Source of the DNA: Ferrigenium straubiae
GTDB taxonomy: Bacteria; Pseudomonadota; Gammaproteobacteria; Burkholderiales; Gallionellaceae
Assembly: GCA_019449655.1 (NCBI GenBank)
Contig: JAHQXD010000003.1
Location: 139,308-203,307, forward strand
Direction of reading: 5' to 3'
DNA length: 64,000 nucleotides
The notes under the pieces are model-generated. The model saw only the letters and a program-made list of their open reading frames with translations, ran no database searches and had not been told where the DNA came from. The translations under genes were made by a program, and so were the position numbers. Position 1 is the first letter of the stretch; the number at the start of each line of letters is the position of its first letter. Positions 21,154 through 29,698 of the stretch are shown here, piece by piece.

Positions 21154-22005
21154 ATGATCAGCGCGTTAAAAACGCGCCTGTCCGCATCGATGACCCTCTC
21201 GGTCGCGCTGCACGCCTTCGCGCTGTTCGGCATCGCGCTGGTGATGCCCGACCCGCGCAGCGCGGCCAGCTTCCTGCAGCCACTGCAGGTGGTGCTGGTC
21301 AACACCAAGTCCAAATCCCGGCCGGACAAGGCCGATGCGCTGGCGCAGGCGAATCTGGATGGCGGCGGCAACACCCCGGAAGACCGGCAGGCCAAGACCC
21401 CGCTGCCCGCGATCCGCGACGACCAACAGTTCACTCCGGAACAGACCGCGAAGCGCGTCGCGCAGCTTGAGGAGGAATCGAAGCGCATGCTGACCCGGCT
21501 GAAGAGCGATTACAGGGTAACGCAACCCGAACTCAGGAAACAGCAGAGCAGCGACGCAAGCCGCGGCGAAGACCTGGTGCAGAAGAGCCTGGAGATCGCG
21601 CGCCTCGAGGCGCAGATCAACAAGAATTTCGACGCCTACCAGAAGATGCCGCGCCGCAAATACATCGGCGCGCGCACGCAGGAATACCGCTTCGCGCAGT
21701 ACATCGAAGACTGGCGCATCAAGGTGGAGCGTATCGGCAACCTGAATTACCCGGAGCAGGCGCGCCAGCAGCATATCTTCGGCAGCCTGCGGCTCAGCGT
21801 ATCGATCAACACAGACGGCAGCCTGGGGCCGATCGAAGTGGACAAAACATCGGGCAGCCGCATCCTGGATGCGGCGGCGATGCGCATCGTCAGGCTCGCC
21901 GCGCCCTACGCGCCGCTGCCGCCGGACATCCGCAAGGACACCGACATCCTGGTCATCACGCGCACCTGGACCTTCACTTCATCGGACCGGCTGGAAAGCG
22001 AGTAA
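21154..22005 (+). CDS. tonB: TonB-family energy-transducing protein
   Basis: This 283-aa protein has one N-terminal membrane anchor (about residues 12-32, MTLSVALHAFALFGIALV) with the histidine typical of TonB. A charged periplasmic linker and a C-terminal TonB domain (about 190-280; YPEQARQQHIFGSLRLSVSIN, GSRILDAAAMRIVRLAAPY) follow. There is no Pro-rich spacer and no exbB/exbD nearby, so its partners are elsewhere. It is one of several TonB-like proteins expected in such genomes. Confidence 0.85.
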   Translation: MISALKTRLSASMTLSVALHAFALFGIALVMPDPRSAASFLQPLQVVLVNTKSKSRPDKADALAQANLDGGGNTPEDRQAKTPLPAIRDDQQFTPEQTAKRVAQLEEESKRMLTRLKSDYRVTQPELRKQQSSDASRGEDLVQKSLEIARLEAQINKNFDAYQKMPRRKYIGARTQEYRFAQYIEDWRIKVERIGNLNYPEQARQQHIFGSLRLSVSINTDGSLGPIEVDKTSGSRILDAAAMRIVRLAAPYAPLPPDIRKDTDILVITRTWTFTSSDRLESE

Positions 22006-22006
22006 T

Positions 22007-22147
22007 GGAAGCCTCTATAAATCCATTTTGCGGGCGAATCGCGGTGTCGCGTGCTCGCTCACTCCTCGCCTATCAACTCGATATGTCTCGTCGTTCGCTG
22101 TGCGGCTCCTTGCGCTTCATCCCGCAAAATGAATTTCTAGAGGTTCC
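22007..22147. repeat. MITE-like terminal-inverted-repeat element, copy 1
   Basis: This 141-base element lies between the tonB stop and the aroE start. Its ends pair as GGAAGCCTCTATAAATCC..ATTTTGCGGG with CCCGCAAAATGAATTTCTAGAGGTTCC. The interior is nearly identical to that of a second element at 58279-58422. Where the end sequences differ between the two copies, the changes are on both arms. Confidence 0.8.
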
Positions 22148-22152
22148 ATGTC

Positions 22153-22995
22153 ATGACTGACAGATACGCAGTGATCGGCAACCCCATCGCCCACAGCAAA
22201 TCGCCGCTGATCCACCGGATGTTCGCCGAGCAGACCGGGCAGGACATTTCCTACGAGGCCGTACTCGCGCCACTGGACGGCTTCGCCGCGACCGTCGGGC
22301 GGCTGCGCAAGGAAGGCTACAGGGGCTGTAATGTCACGGTGCCGTTCAAGTTCGAGGCCTACAAATTAGTTAGCAAGTTGGCCGAAGAACTTCCTCTTGT
22401 GGGCCTGCCTACTCAAAGGGCTATAGACGCACGTGCTGCAAACACCTTAAAGTTTGATGATGGCTTCATCGTTGGCGACAACACCGACGGCGCGGGGCTG
22501 GTCACCGACATCGAGCACAATCTCGGCATCTCGTTGCATAACAAGCGCGTGCTGCTGATGGGCGCTGGCGGAGCAGCTTATGGTGTGCTCCAACCCCTAC
22601 TACACACAAAACCTAGCCATCTTGTAATCGCAAACCGCACCCGAGAAAAAGCTGATGCCTTACATCAACTTTATGCACATCTATCCGGAACGGAAATGTT
22701 GGCAAAAACTTACGATGAGCTTGATGATCTACAATTCGACGTGATCGTGAACGCCACCTCCGCAGGCTTAAGCGACAGCACGATCCCTCTGCCGGACACC
22801 ATCTTCGCCCCCGGCGCGCTGGCCTACGACATGATGTACGGGCGCGAAACGCCGTTCATGAAATTTGCGCGCGAGCACGGCGCACGGGTCGCCGACGGCC
22901 TCGGCATGCTGGTCGAACAGGCGGCCGAGGCCTTCTTCATCTGGCGCGGCGTGCGCCCCGATACCGTGCCGGTCATCGCCGCGCTACGGACCTGA
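22153..22995 (+). CDS. aroE: Shikimate 5-dehydrogenase
   Basis: AroE reduces 3-dehydroshikimate to shikimate with NADPH. The 280-aa protein shows NPIAHSKSP, NVTVPFK (catalytic Lys), GDNTDGAG, the GAGGAAYG nucleotide motif and NRT. Two internal stretches (about 22365-22465 and 22580-22735) have much lower GC and different codon use than the rest, as if replaced by recombination with an AT-richer homologue. The first gives the unusual PTQRAIDARAANTL where AGAVNTL is normal. It is followed closely by mtgA. Confidence 0.96.
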   Translation: MTDRYAVIGNPIAHSKSPLIHRMFAEQTGQDISYEAVLAPLDGFAATVGRLRKEGYRGCNVTVPFKFEAYKLVSKLAEELPLVGLPTQRAIDARAANTLKFDDGFIVGDNTDGAGLVTDIEHNLGISLHNKRVLLMGAGGAAYGVLQPLLHTKPSHLVIANRTREKADALHQLYAHLSGTEMLAKTYDELDDLQFDVIVNATSAGLSDSTIPLPDTIFAPGALAYDMMYGRETPFMKFAREHGARVADGLGMLVEQAAEAFFIWRGVRPDTVPVIAALRT

Positions 22996-22997
22996 AC

Positions 22998-23693
22998 GTG
23001 AAAAAGCTCTGGGGCTGGACCTGGCGCGGCATGGCGATCTGCTTCGCGCTGCTGCTGCTCTACCAGCTCTGGATTTTCGGGCACATCCTCTGGTGGATCA
23101 AATTCAACCCTTCCACCAGCGCGTTCATGGAAGACCGCCTCGCCGTGATGCAGGACAAGAACCCGGACGCCGAGCTGCGGCACAAGTGGGTGCCCTACGA
23201 AAAAATCTCCAACCACCTGAAGCACGCGCTGATCGCCGCAGAGGACGCGAAGTTCGTCGACCACGAAGGCTTCGACTGGGAGGGCATCCAGAAGGCTTAC
23301 GAGAAGAACCTGAAGAAGGGCAAGATCGTCGCGGGCGGCTCGACCATCAGCCAGCAGCTCGCCAAGAACCTGTTCCTTTCCACCAAACGCACGCCGTGGC
23401 GCAAGGCCGAGGAGGCTGTCATCACGCTGATGCTGGAGGCGGTGATGGACAAGCGGCGCATCTTCGAAATTTACCTGAATATCATCGAATGGGGGAACGG
23501 CGTGTTCGGTGCGGAAGCCGCCGCGCGCCACTATTACCGCACCAGTGCGGCCGGCCTGAGCGCGGAACAGGCCGCCAGACTCGCCGCGATGGTACCCAAT
23601 CCGCGCTACTACGACACCCACCGCGAAGCGCGCGGCCTGCTGCGCAAGACCGGCATCATCCTGGGGCGCATGAACGAGGCGGAAATCCCATGA
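22998..23693 (+). CDS. mtgA: Monofunctional peptidoglycan glycosyltransferase
   Basis: MtgA polymerises lipid II into glycan strands. The 231-aa protein has one N-terminal membrane helix (about residues 12-32) and the GT51 motifs EDAKFVDHEGFDWEGI, GGSTISQQLAKNLFL, RKAEEAVITLMLE and EIYLNIIEWG. It starts with GTG two bases after the aroE stop. It is the last gene of this group. Confidence 0.95.
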   Translation: MKKLWGWTWRGMAICFALLLLYQLWIFGHILWWIKFNPSTSAFMEDRLAVMQDKNPDAELRHKWVPYEKISNHLKHALIAAEDAKFVDHEGFDWEGIQKAYEKNLKKGKIVAGGSTISQQLAKNLFLSTKRTPWRKAEEAVITLMLEAVMDKRRIFEIYLNIIEWGNGVFGAEAAARHYYRTSAAGLSAEQAARLAAMVPNPRYYDTHREARGLLRKTGIILGRMNEAEIP

Positions 23694-23768
23694 CATCGCG
23701 CCACACATCTAATCCCATAATATGTATATAATCAAAAAACTATATTTTGTTGTACGGTTCGCAGTCAG

Positions 23769-26700
23769 ATGAAACAGAACGAGGGGAGCGGTCAGCCATC
23801 AACGGCCAACGGGGACATTGACGCTGCGCGGCAGGCCGGCCGTGTGGTGAGCCCCTCCCCGATCGTGAATCGCCTGACCGGACAGAACAACCATCCGGCG
23901 AGCGATGCCCAAGCCACCCTTACCGAGGCCCGCTACCCGCTCCTGCGCCGCCTCTCGATCACCAGCCTGCTGGCCACCCTCATCACCGCTACTCTCCTGA
24001 TATTGCTCTACCGGCAGGATCAGCTCGACGAACATGAGGGGATCGCCGCGCAGGAGAATGAAAAGACCGCGATCCATCTCATCCAGTTGATGAGCGGGCA
24101 ACTCGAAGCCTACCTTGCCGCTGCCGCAGGGCTCGACATCCATGCGTTGCGGTCAAATCCGGGCATCGATGCGCTCAACGCCACCCTGAACACGGTTCGC
24201 GAGCATCATATCCTCAAGCTGAAACTGTACGACGCGTCCGGAATGGTTGTCTTCTCGACGGTAGACGGCGACATCGGCGGAGCCAGCCGGAATCGCGGGA
24301 TACCACAGAAGGCCATGACAAGCGGCACCCAGCACCAACTGGAATTCCGCGATGCGCTCCGCATCTCTTCCGGCGAAATCCGCGATCGCCAGATTCTCGC
24401 AACCTATGTGCCGCTGACCCGTGCGGAAAAGCGCATCGGCGTCCTGGCAGTCTACTCGGACATCACGCCGGCCTTCGACCGGGTTCGCGCAAAAACCACC
24501 GATATTGCCCTGATCGTCTTCGGCATCTTCGCCGCGCTGTATGCCGCGTTATTTCTCTCCGCCCGCAGGGTCGACCGCGCCCTGTCCGGATGGCAGCAAG
24601 CTGTCGCCGACAACCACCGGAAACTGGCGGAAAACGAGGCGCGCCTGTGGACCACGGTCAATTCGGCGCTGGACGCAGTAATCAGCATCGACGCCAACAG
24701 CCGGCTTATCGGCTTCAATCCTGCGGCAGAGGACATGTTCGGTTGGAAAAAAGCGGAGATCATCGGGCAATCGATGACCGAACTGCTGATCCCGGAGCGC
24801 CACCGGAGCAGCCATCAGGATGGCATCGCCCGCTACCTGCAGACCGGCGAAACCCGGACCCTGAGCCGCCGCATCGAGATCACCGCGCTGCGGCGCGACG
24901 GCATGGAGTTCCCGATCGAACTGACCATCACGCCGATCCGCGAAAGCAACCGCACCATCTTCACGGCCTATATCCGCGACATCACCGAGCGCAAGCGGGT
25001 GGAGACTGCACAACAGGAGGCATTGCATCGCCTCCAGCTCATCAGCAGCCAGGTGCCCGGACTCGTTTACCAGTTCTGCCTGCGCCCCGATGGCAGCTAC
25101 TGCCTGCCTTTCGCCAGCAATGCCATCCGCGAGATATTCCGGCTTGCCCCGGATGAAGTCCGCAATGATGCATCAAAAATCTTTATCGCCATTCACCCCG
25201 ATGACCGTGACGGCACCCTTGCCTCCATCCAGACCTCGGCGCAGGGCATGACGCCGTGGCACCATGAGTTCCGGGTGAAGTTCGACGATGGCACGGTGCG
25301 CTGGCTGCAGGGCGATTCGCAGCCGCAACGCGAGGCCGACGGCTCGATACTCTGGCACGGTTTCGTCACCGACATTACCGAGCGCAAGCAGGCCGAAGAG
25401 GAATTGCGCGAAAGCCGCGCCTTCCACCTGTCGGTCACCGAGGCCATGGGCGAGATCGGCATCGGGCTGTTCATCGTCGATGCCGGCTACCGCGTCCGCT
25501 ACATGAACAACGTGATGAAGGAGTGGTTCGGCGACCAGACCGGCGAGGTCTGCCACTCATCGCTCTGCGACCTGACCGACCGATGCGAGCATTGCCAGCT
25601 CGAACAGGTGATCTCCGGGAATGGCGCGGCACGCTATACGCCTACCGCGTCCGACGGCCGCACTTTCGACATCATCGCGACGCCGATCCAGAACCGGGAC
25701 GGCACAGTATCCAAACTGGAAGTGGTCCGCGACGTAACCCAGCACCGGCTGGCTGAGCAGGAATTGCGCATCGCCGCAACAGCCTTCGATTCCCAGGAAG
25801 GCATGTTCATCACCGATGCCGACGGCATCATCCAGCGCGTCAACAATGCCTTCATCGAGACGACCGGCTACAGCGCAGAGGAAGCCGTGGGGAAGACGCC
25901 CGCCATCCTCAAGTCCGGCAAACACGATGCCGCGTTCTACCGGGCGATCCGTGAAGCGCTCGAAAGCGACGGCCACTGGCAGGGCGAGATATGGAACCGG
26001 CGCAAGAACGGCGAAATCTACCCCGAATGGGAGACAATCTCGGTCGTAAGGGGAACGAACGGGCAGATCACCCATTACGTTTCCGTCTTTACCGATATCA
26101 GCCTGCGCAAGAGATCGGAAGAGCAGATACGCACCCTGGCTTTCTACGACCCGCTCACCCAATTGCCCAACCGGCGGCTCCTGCTCGATCGCCTGCACCA
26201 GGCGCTGGCACTGAGCGTCCGCAACGAACGGCAGGGCGCGCTGCTGTTCATCGACCTCGACAACTTCAAGAGCATCAACGACACCCAGGGCCATGCCACC
26301 GGCGACCTGCTGCTGGTCGAAGCGGCAAAGCGGCTGCAAGACTGCATCCGGGAGGGCGACACCACCGCGCGGCTGGGCGGGGACGAATTCGTCGTCCTGC
26401 TCGAGGATCTGGATGCCGATGAACAGGTCGCCGCCAGCCAGGCCGAGACGGTGGGAGAGAAGATCCTCTCGGCCATCGGTAAGCCCTACCTCATCAACGG
26501 CCACGAGCACCACAGCACCGCCAGCATCGGCATCACGCTGTTCCGCGGGTCGGTGAAAACGATGGACGAAATGCTCAAGCGGGCGGATGTCGCGCTGTAC
26601 CAAGCCAAGGCGGACGGACGCAATATCCTGCGCTTCTTCGATCCCGCCATGCAGGCCGCCGTCGCGGCGCGTGTCTCACTGGAATCCGATCTGCGCCGCG

Positions 26701-27440
26701 CCATTCTGGAGCAGGAGCAACTGCAGCTTTATTACCAGGCGCAGGTCAATTCGTCGGGCCGCCTGACCGGCGCCGAGGCACTGGTGCGCTGGCGCCACCC
26801 AGAGCGCGGCATGGTGTCCCCTGCCGAATTCATCCCGCTCGCCGAGGAGTCCGGGCTGATTCTGCCCCTGGGTCACTGGGTGATGGCGACTGCCTGCCAG
26901 CAACTCGCGACTTGGGCGACGGAGCCGGATACCGCCCACCTCACCCTGGCGGTGAATGTCAGCGCCAAGCAGTTCCACCTGCCGACTTTCGTCGAAGAGG
27001 TAGCGACGCTGGTCGATTATTTCGGGGTAAATCCCGCAAGGCTCAAGCTGGAAATCACCGAAAGCCTGATGGTGGAAAACGTGGACGACATCATCGCAAA
27101 AATGTCCGAGCTGAAAACCCGGGGCATCAATTTCTCCATGGATGATTTCGGCACCGGCTACTCCTCGCTCTCCTACCTGAAGCGCCTGCCCCTGTACCAA
27201 TTGAAGATCGACCAATCCTTCGTGCGCGACGTGCTCACCGACCCCAACGATGCGGCCATCGCCAAAATCATCGTCTCGCTGGCCCAGAGTATGAACCTGA
27301 TGGTGATCGCCGAAGGAGTGGAAACCGAAGAGCAACGCGAGTTCCTCGAACAGAACGGCTGCCATGCCTTCCAGGGCTACCTGTTCAGCAAGCCTGTCCC
27401 GGTAGGGGAATTTGAGCAACTGATTCCGCAATACACCTAG
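23769..27440 (+). CDS. PAS-GGDEF-EAL c-di-GMP turnover protein with cysteine-rich PAS
   Basis: This 1223-aa membrane protein has a helix at about residues 57-80, a periplasmic sensor to about 240 and a second helix near 242-262. Four PAS domains follow (about 290-415, 420-545, 550-665 and 670-790), then GGDEF (ARLGGDEFVVLLED, about 870) and EAL. All EAL catalytic motifs are intact (AEALVRWRHPE, LAVNVSAKQF, EITESL, MDDFGTGYSSL, KIDQSF, VIAEGVETEEQ). The third PAS carries a cysteine cluster C595-x4-C-x5-C-x2-C609 that could bind metal or sense redox. An intact GGDEF site means it may both make and break c-di-GMP. It stands alone. Confidence 0.93.
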   Translation: MKQNEGSGQPSTANGDIDAARQAGRVVSPSPIVNRLTGQNNHPASDAQATLTEARYPLLRRLSITSLLATLITATLLILLYRQDQLDEHEGIAAQENEKTAIHLIQLMSGQLEAYLAAAAGLDIHALRSNPGIDALNATLNTVREHHILKLKLYDASGMVVFSTVDGDIGGASRNRGIPQKAMTSGTQHQLEFRDALRISSGEIRDRQILATYVPLTRAEKRIGVLAVYSDITPAFDRVRAKTTDIALIVFGIFAALYAALFLSARRVDRALSGWQQAVADNHRKLAENEARLWTTVNSALDAVISIDANSRLIGFNPAAEDMFGWKKAEIIGQSMTELLIPERHRSSHQDGIARYLQTGETRTLSRRIEITALRRDGMEFPIELTITPIRESNRTIFTAYIRDITERKRVETAQQEALHRLQLISSQVPGLVYQFCLRPDGSYCLPFASNAIREIFRLAPDEVRNDASKIFIAIHPDDRDGTLASIQTSAQGMTPWHHEFRVKFDDGTVRWLQGDSQPQREADGSILWHGFVTDITERKQAEEELRESRAFHLSVTEAMGEIGIGLFIVDAGYRVRYMNNVMKEWFGDQTGEVCHSSLCDLTDRCEHCQLEQVISGNGAARYTPTASDGRTFDIIATPIQNRDGTVSKLEVVRDVTQHRLAEQELRIAATAFDSQEGMFITDADGIIQRVNNAFIETTGYSAEEAVGKTPAILKSGKHDAAFYRAIREALESDGHWQGEIWNRRKNGEIYPEWETISVVRGTNGQITHYVSVFTDISLRKRSEEQIRTLAFYDPLTQLPNRRLLLDRLHQALALSVRNERQGALLFIDLDNFKSINDTQGHATGDLLLVEAAKRLQDCIREGDTTARLGGDEFVVLLEDLDADEQVAASQAETVGEKILSAIGKPYLINGHEHHSTASIGITLFRGSVKTMDEMLKRADVALYQAKADGRNILRFFDPAMQAAVAARVSLESDLRRAILEQEQLQLYYQAQVNSSGRLTGAEALVRWRHPERGMVSPAEFIPLAEESGLILPLGHWVMATACQQLATWATEPDTAHLTLAVNVSAKQFHLPTFVEEVATLVDYFGVNPARLKLEITESLMVENVDDIIAKMSELKTRGINFSMDDFGTGYSSLSYLKRLPLYQLKIDQSFVRDVLTDPNDAAIAKIIVSLAQSMNLMVIAEGVETEEQREFLEQNGCHAFQGYLFSKPVPVGEFEQLIPQYT

Positions 27441-27514
27441 CGTTTCCGCCAAATTTGCCGCGCAGCCCTGCGTCAAATTCTTTACAATAGCCGCGCCATT
27501 CACGGGGTCCGGCC

Positions 27515-28963
27515 ATGACCAACCAGGAACACCACTACACCGAAAACGTGCAGGATCACCTCAAACAGGTGGAAGCGCTGCTGCACAAGCACGCCTTGGT
27601 GGAAGAGGTCGTCCATCGGCAGGAGATCCCGCGCGAAGATCACCGTGCATTGGTCGACACCCTGCTGCACAAACAACACCTCGCCGAATTGCAACGCAAG
27701 CTGGATAGCCTGCACCCGGCGGATATCGCCTATATCTTGGAGGCCCTGCCCATCGAGCAGCGCCTGCTGGTGTGGGACTTGGTCAAATCAGAGCGCGACG
27801 GCGATATCCTGATCGAGGTTTCCGACGCGGTGCGCGAGTCGCTGATTGCGACTATGAACCGCGAAGAGCTGCGCGCCGCCGCCGAGCAGCTCGACACCGA
27901 CGAGATCGCCGACCTCGCACCCGACCTGCCGCAGAACGTGATGCGCGATGTGTTCAAGTCGCTGTCCGTCGAAGAGCGTGAGCAATTGCGCGCGGCGATG
28001 TCCTATCCGGAAGATTCGGTCGGTGCGCTGATGGACTTCAGCATGATTCATGTCCGCGAAGACGTCACACTCGAAGTGGTATCGCGCTATCTGCGCCGCT
28101 TCGACGAACTGCCCGACCACACCGACCAGGTGTTCGTGGTAGACCGGGACGACCACCTCAAAGGCGTCCTGCCGATCAACCTCATTGTAGTCAACGAGCC
28201 GGAAGTGGTCGTTGGCGACCTGATGCTGGCCGACACCATACAACTGCATCCTGAAGAGAAGGCGGACCAGGCCGCCCAGGCATTCGAACGCTACGACCTG
28301 GTTTCAGCGCCGGTGGTGGATGAGGACGGCAAGCTGGTCGGGCGGGTGACGGTGAACGTGGTGCTGGACTTCATCCGCACCGAATCGGAAAGCGACGTAT
28401 TGAACCTGGCCGGCTTGCGCGAGGAGGAAGACATCTTCGCCTCGGTATGGAAGAGCGCGCAGAACCGCTGGGCATGGCTGGCGCTGAACCTTTGCACCGC
28501 ATTCTTCGCCTCGCGGGTGATCGGAACTTTTGAAGGGACGATAGAAAAATTTGTCGCGCTCGCCACGCTCATGCCGATCGTCACGGGCATCGCCGGCAAC
28601 TCTGCCAACCAGACCACGACCATCGCCATCCGTTCGCTGGCGCTGGGGCAAATCACGCAGGGCAATGCGCGCCGGCTGATGCTAAAGGAACTTGCGATCG
28701 GCGGATTCAACGGCCTGTTGTGGGGGGGGATTGCCGGACTGTTTGCTTACTTCCTGTACCACAGTGTAGCGCTCGGCATCGTGATGACCGGCGCGATGCT
28801 GCTCAACCTGCTGGTAGGTGCAACCGTTGGTATGGCCATCCCATTAGCCATGCAGCGACTGGGACGCGACCCTGCCATCGGTTCCAGTGTGATGATCACG
28901 GCCATTACCGACAGCGGCGGGTTCTTCATCTTCCTGGGGTTGGCGACCATCTTCCTGATTTAG
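27515..28963 (+). CDS. mgtE: Magnesium transporter MgtE
   Basis: The 482-aa protein has an N-terminal superhelical MgtE_N domain (about residues 60-160), two CBS domains (about 165-295) that act as Mg2+ sensors, a plug helix, and five membrane helices (about 320-480). The pore region contains TGIAGNSANQTTTIAIRSLALGQ. It is a Mg2+-gated Mg2+ channel of the inner membrane. A TACAAT box lies at 27482-27487. No Mg2+ riboswitch was seen in the short leader. Confidence 0.94.
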   Translation: MTNQEHHYTENVQDHLKQVEALLHKHALVEEVVHRQEIPREDHRALVDTLLHKQHLAELQRKLDSLHPADIAYILEALPIEQRLLVWDLVKSERDGDILIEVSDAVRESLIATMNREELRAAAEQLDTDEIADLAPDLPQNVMRDVFKSLSVEEREQLRAAMSYPEDSVGALMDFSMIHVREDVTLEVVSRYLRRFDELPDHTDQVFVVDRDDHLKGVLPINLIVVNEPEVVVGDLMLADTIQLHPEEKADQAAQAFERYDLVSAPVVDEDGKLVGRVTVNVVLDFIRTESESDVLNLAGLREEEDIFASVWKSAQNRWAWLALNLCTAFFASRVIGTFEGTIEKFVALATLMPIVTGIAGNSANQTTTIAIRSLALGQITQGNARRLMLKELAIGGFNGLLWGGIAGLFAYFLYHSVALGIVMTGAMLLNLLVGATVGMAIPLAMQRLGRDPAIGSSVMITAITDSGGFFIFLGLATIFLI

Positions 28964-29027
28964 GAAGGAGCAGAAACGCCCTGCGCAAAAACGCAGGTCA
29001 TCCCCGCAGCTTCGCCTGAAACCCAAC

Positions 29028-29058
29028 AAAAAAGGGCGGAATGAAACCGCCCCTTGCG
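29028..29058 (-). terminator. Terminator between mgtE and the histone-like gene
   Basis: GGGCGG and CCGCCC pair around AATGAAA. On the minus strand the stem is followed by six T residues, closing the histone-like gene. It may also serve mgtE on the plus strand. Confidence 0.8.
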
Positions 29059-29064
29059 AGGCGA

Positions 29065-29541
29065 TTACGCTTTCAGGATACCGCCAGCCGGCTTCTTGGC
29101 TGCTGCTTTTTTCGCTGCCGGCTTCTTGGCTGCCGGTTTCTTTGCGGCTGGCTTGGCTGCAACTTTCTTGACAGCCGGTTTCTTGGCTGCTGCTTTTTTC
29201 GCTGCCGGTTTCTTGGCGGCTACTTTTTTCGCTGCCGGCTTGGCTGCGGCTTTCTTGGCTACGGGCTTCTTGGCTACGGGCTTCTTGGCTACTGCTTTCT
29301 TGACGGCCGGCTTGACCGCAACTTTCTTCGCTGCCGGTTTCTTGGCGGCTACTTTTTTTGCTGCCGGCTTGGCTGCGGCTTTCTTGGCTGCGGCTTTCTT
29401 GACTGCGGGCTTCTTGACTGCGGGCTTCTTGGCTACTGCTTTCTTGGCGGCCGGCTTTGCTGCAGCCTTTTTAACTGCCGGCTTTTTCGCTGCGGTTTTT
29501 TTTGCTGCGGGCGCTTTCGCTTTTTTATCGGATGTTGCCAT
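29065..29541 (-). CDS. Lysine/alanine/proline-rich histone H1-like protein
   Basis: This 158-aa, extremely basic, low-complexity protein is built from repeats of the type AAKKPAAKK and VKKAVAKK. Such H1-like proteins occur in Bordetella (BpH1), Ralstonia and many betaproteobacteria, where they bind DNA without sequence preference. The start MATSDKK at 29541 is chosen because GGAGA is six bases upstream. Longer in-frame starts lack a ribosome site. Internal repeats make the length prone to change by slippage. It has its own terminator. Confidence 0.88.
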   Translation of the reverse strand: MATSDKKAKAPAAKKTAAKKPAVKKAAAKPAAKKAVAKKPAVKKPAVKKAAAKKAAAKPAAKKVAAKKPAAKKVAVKPAVKKAVAKKPVAKKPVAKKAAAKPAAKKVAAKKPAAKKAAAKKPAVKKVAAKPAAKKPAAKKPAAKKAAAKKPAGGILKA

Positions 29542-29698
29542 TTTCATTCTCCATAAGAATTGGGACATTCATTACGACTCACTGCACACCCAAACGCCCT
29601 GTGTTTCAGCGAAAGACGCTTGCGGCATCGGCACTGTATCCACGTTTAAAAAAACCTGCAACAAATTTCTGAAAAAAAAATTGCGGAAATTGCAACAC

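Noticed and set aside
19164..21488. 774-codon frame antisense to the RNB gene
   Set aside because: It is rich in R, H, Q and V from GC-rich third-position mirroring, matches no family, and the opposite strand encodes a clear exoribonuclease.
23700..23760. A fifth copy of the dyad-promoter module before the GGDEF-EAL gene
   Set aside because: The region is AT-rich with TATATTTTGTTG, but has neither TTCGGC half-site.
27441..27514. Mg2+ riboswitch before mgtE
   Set aside because: The gap is only 74 bases and shows no M-box-like pairing.
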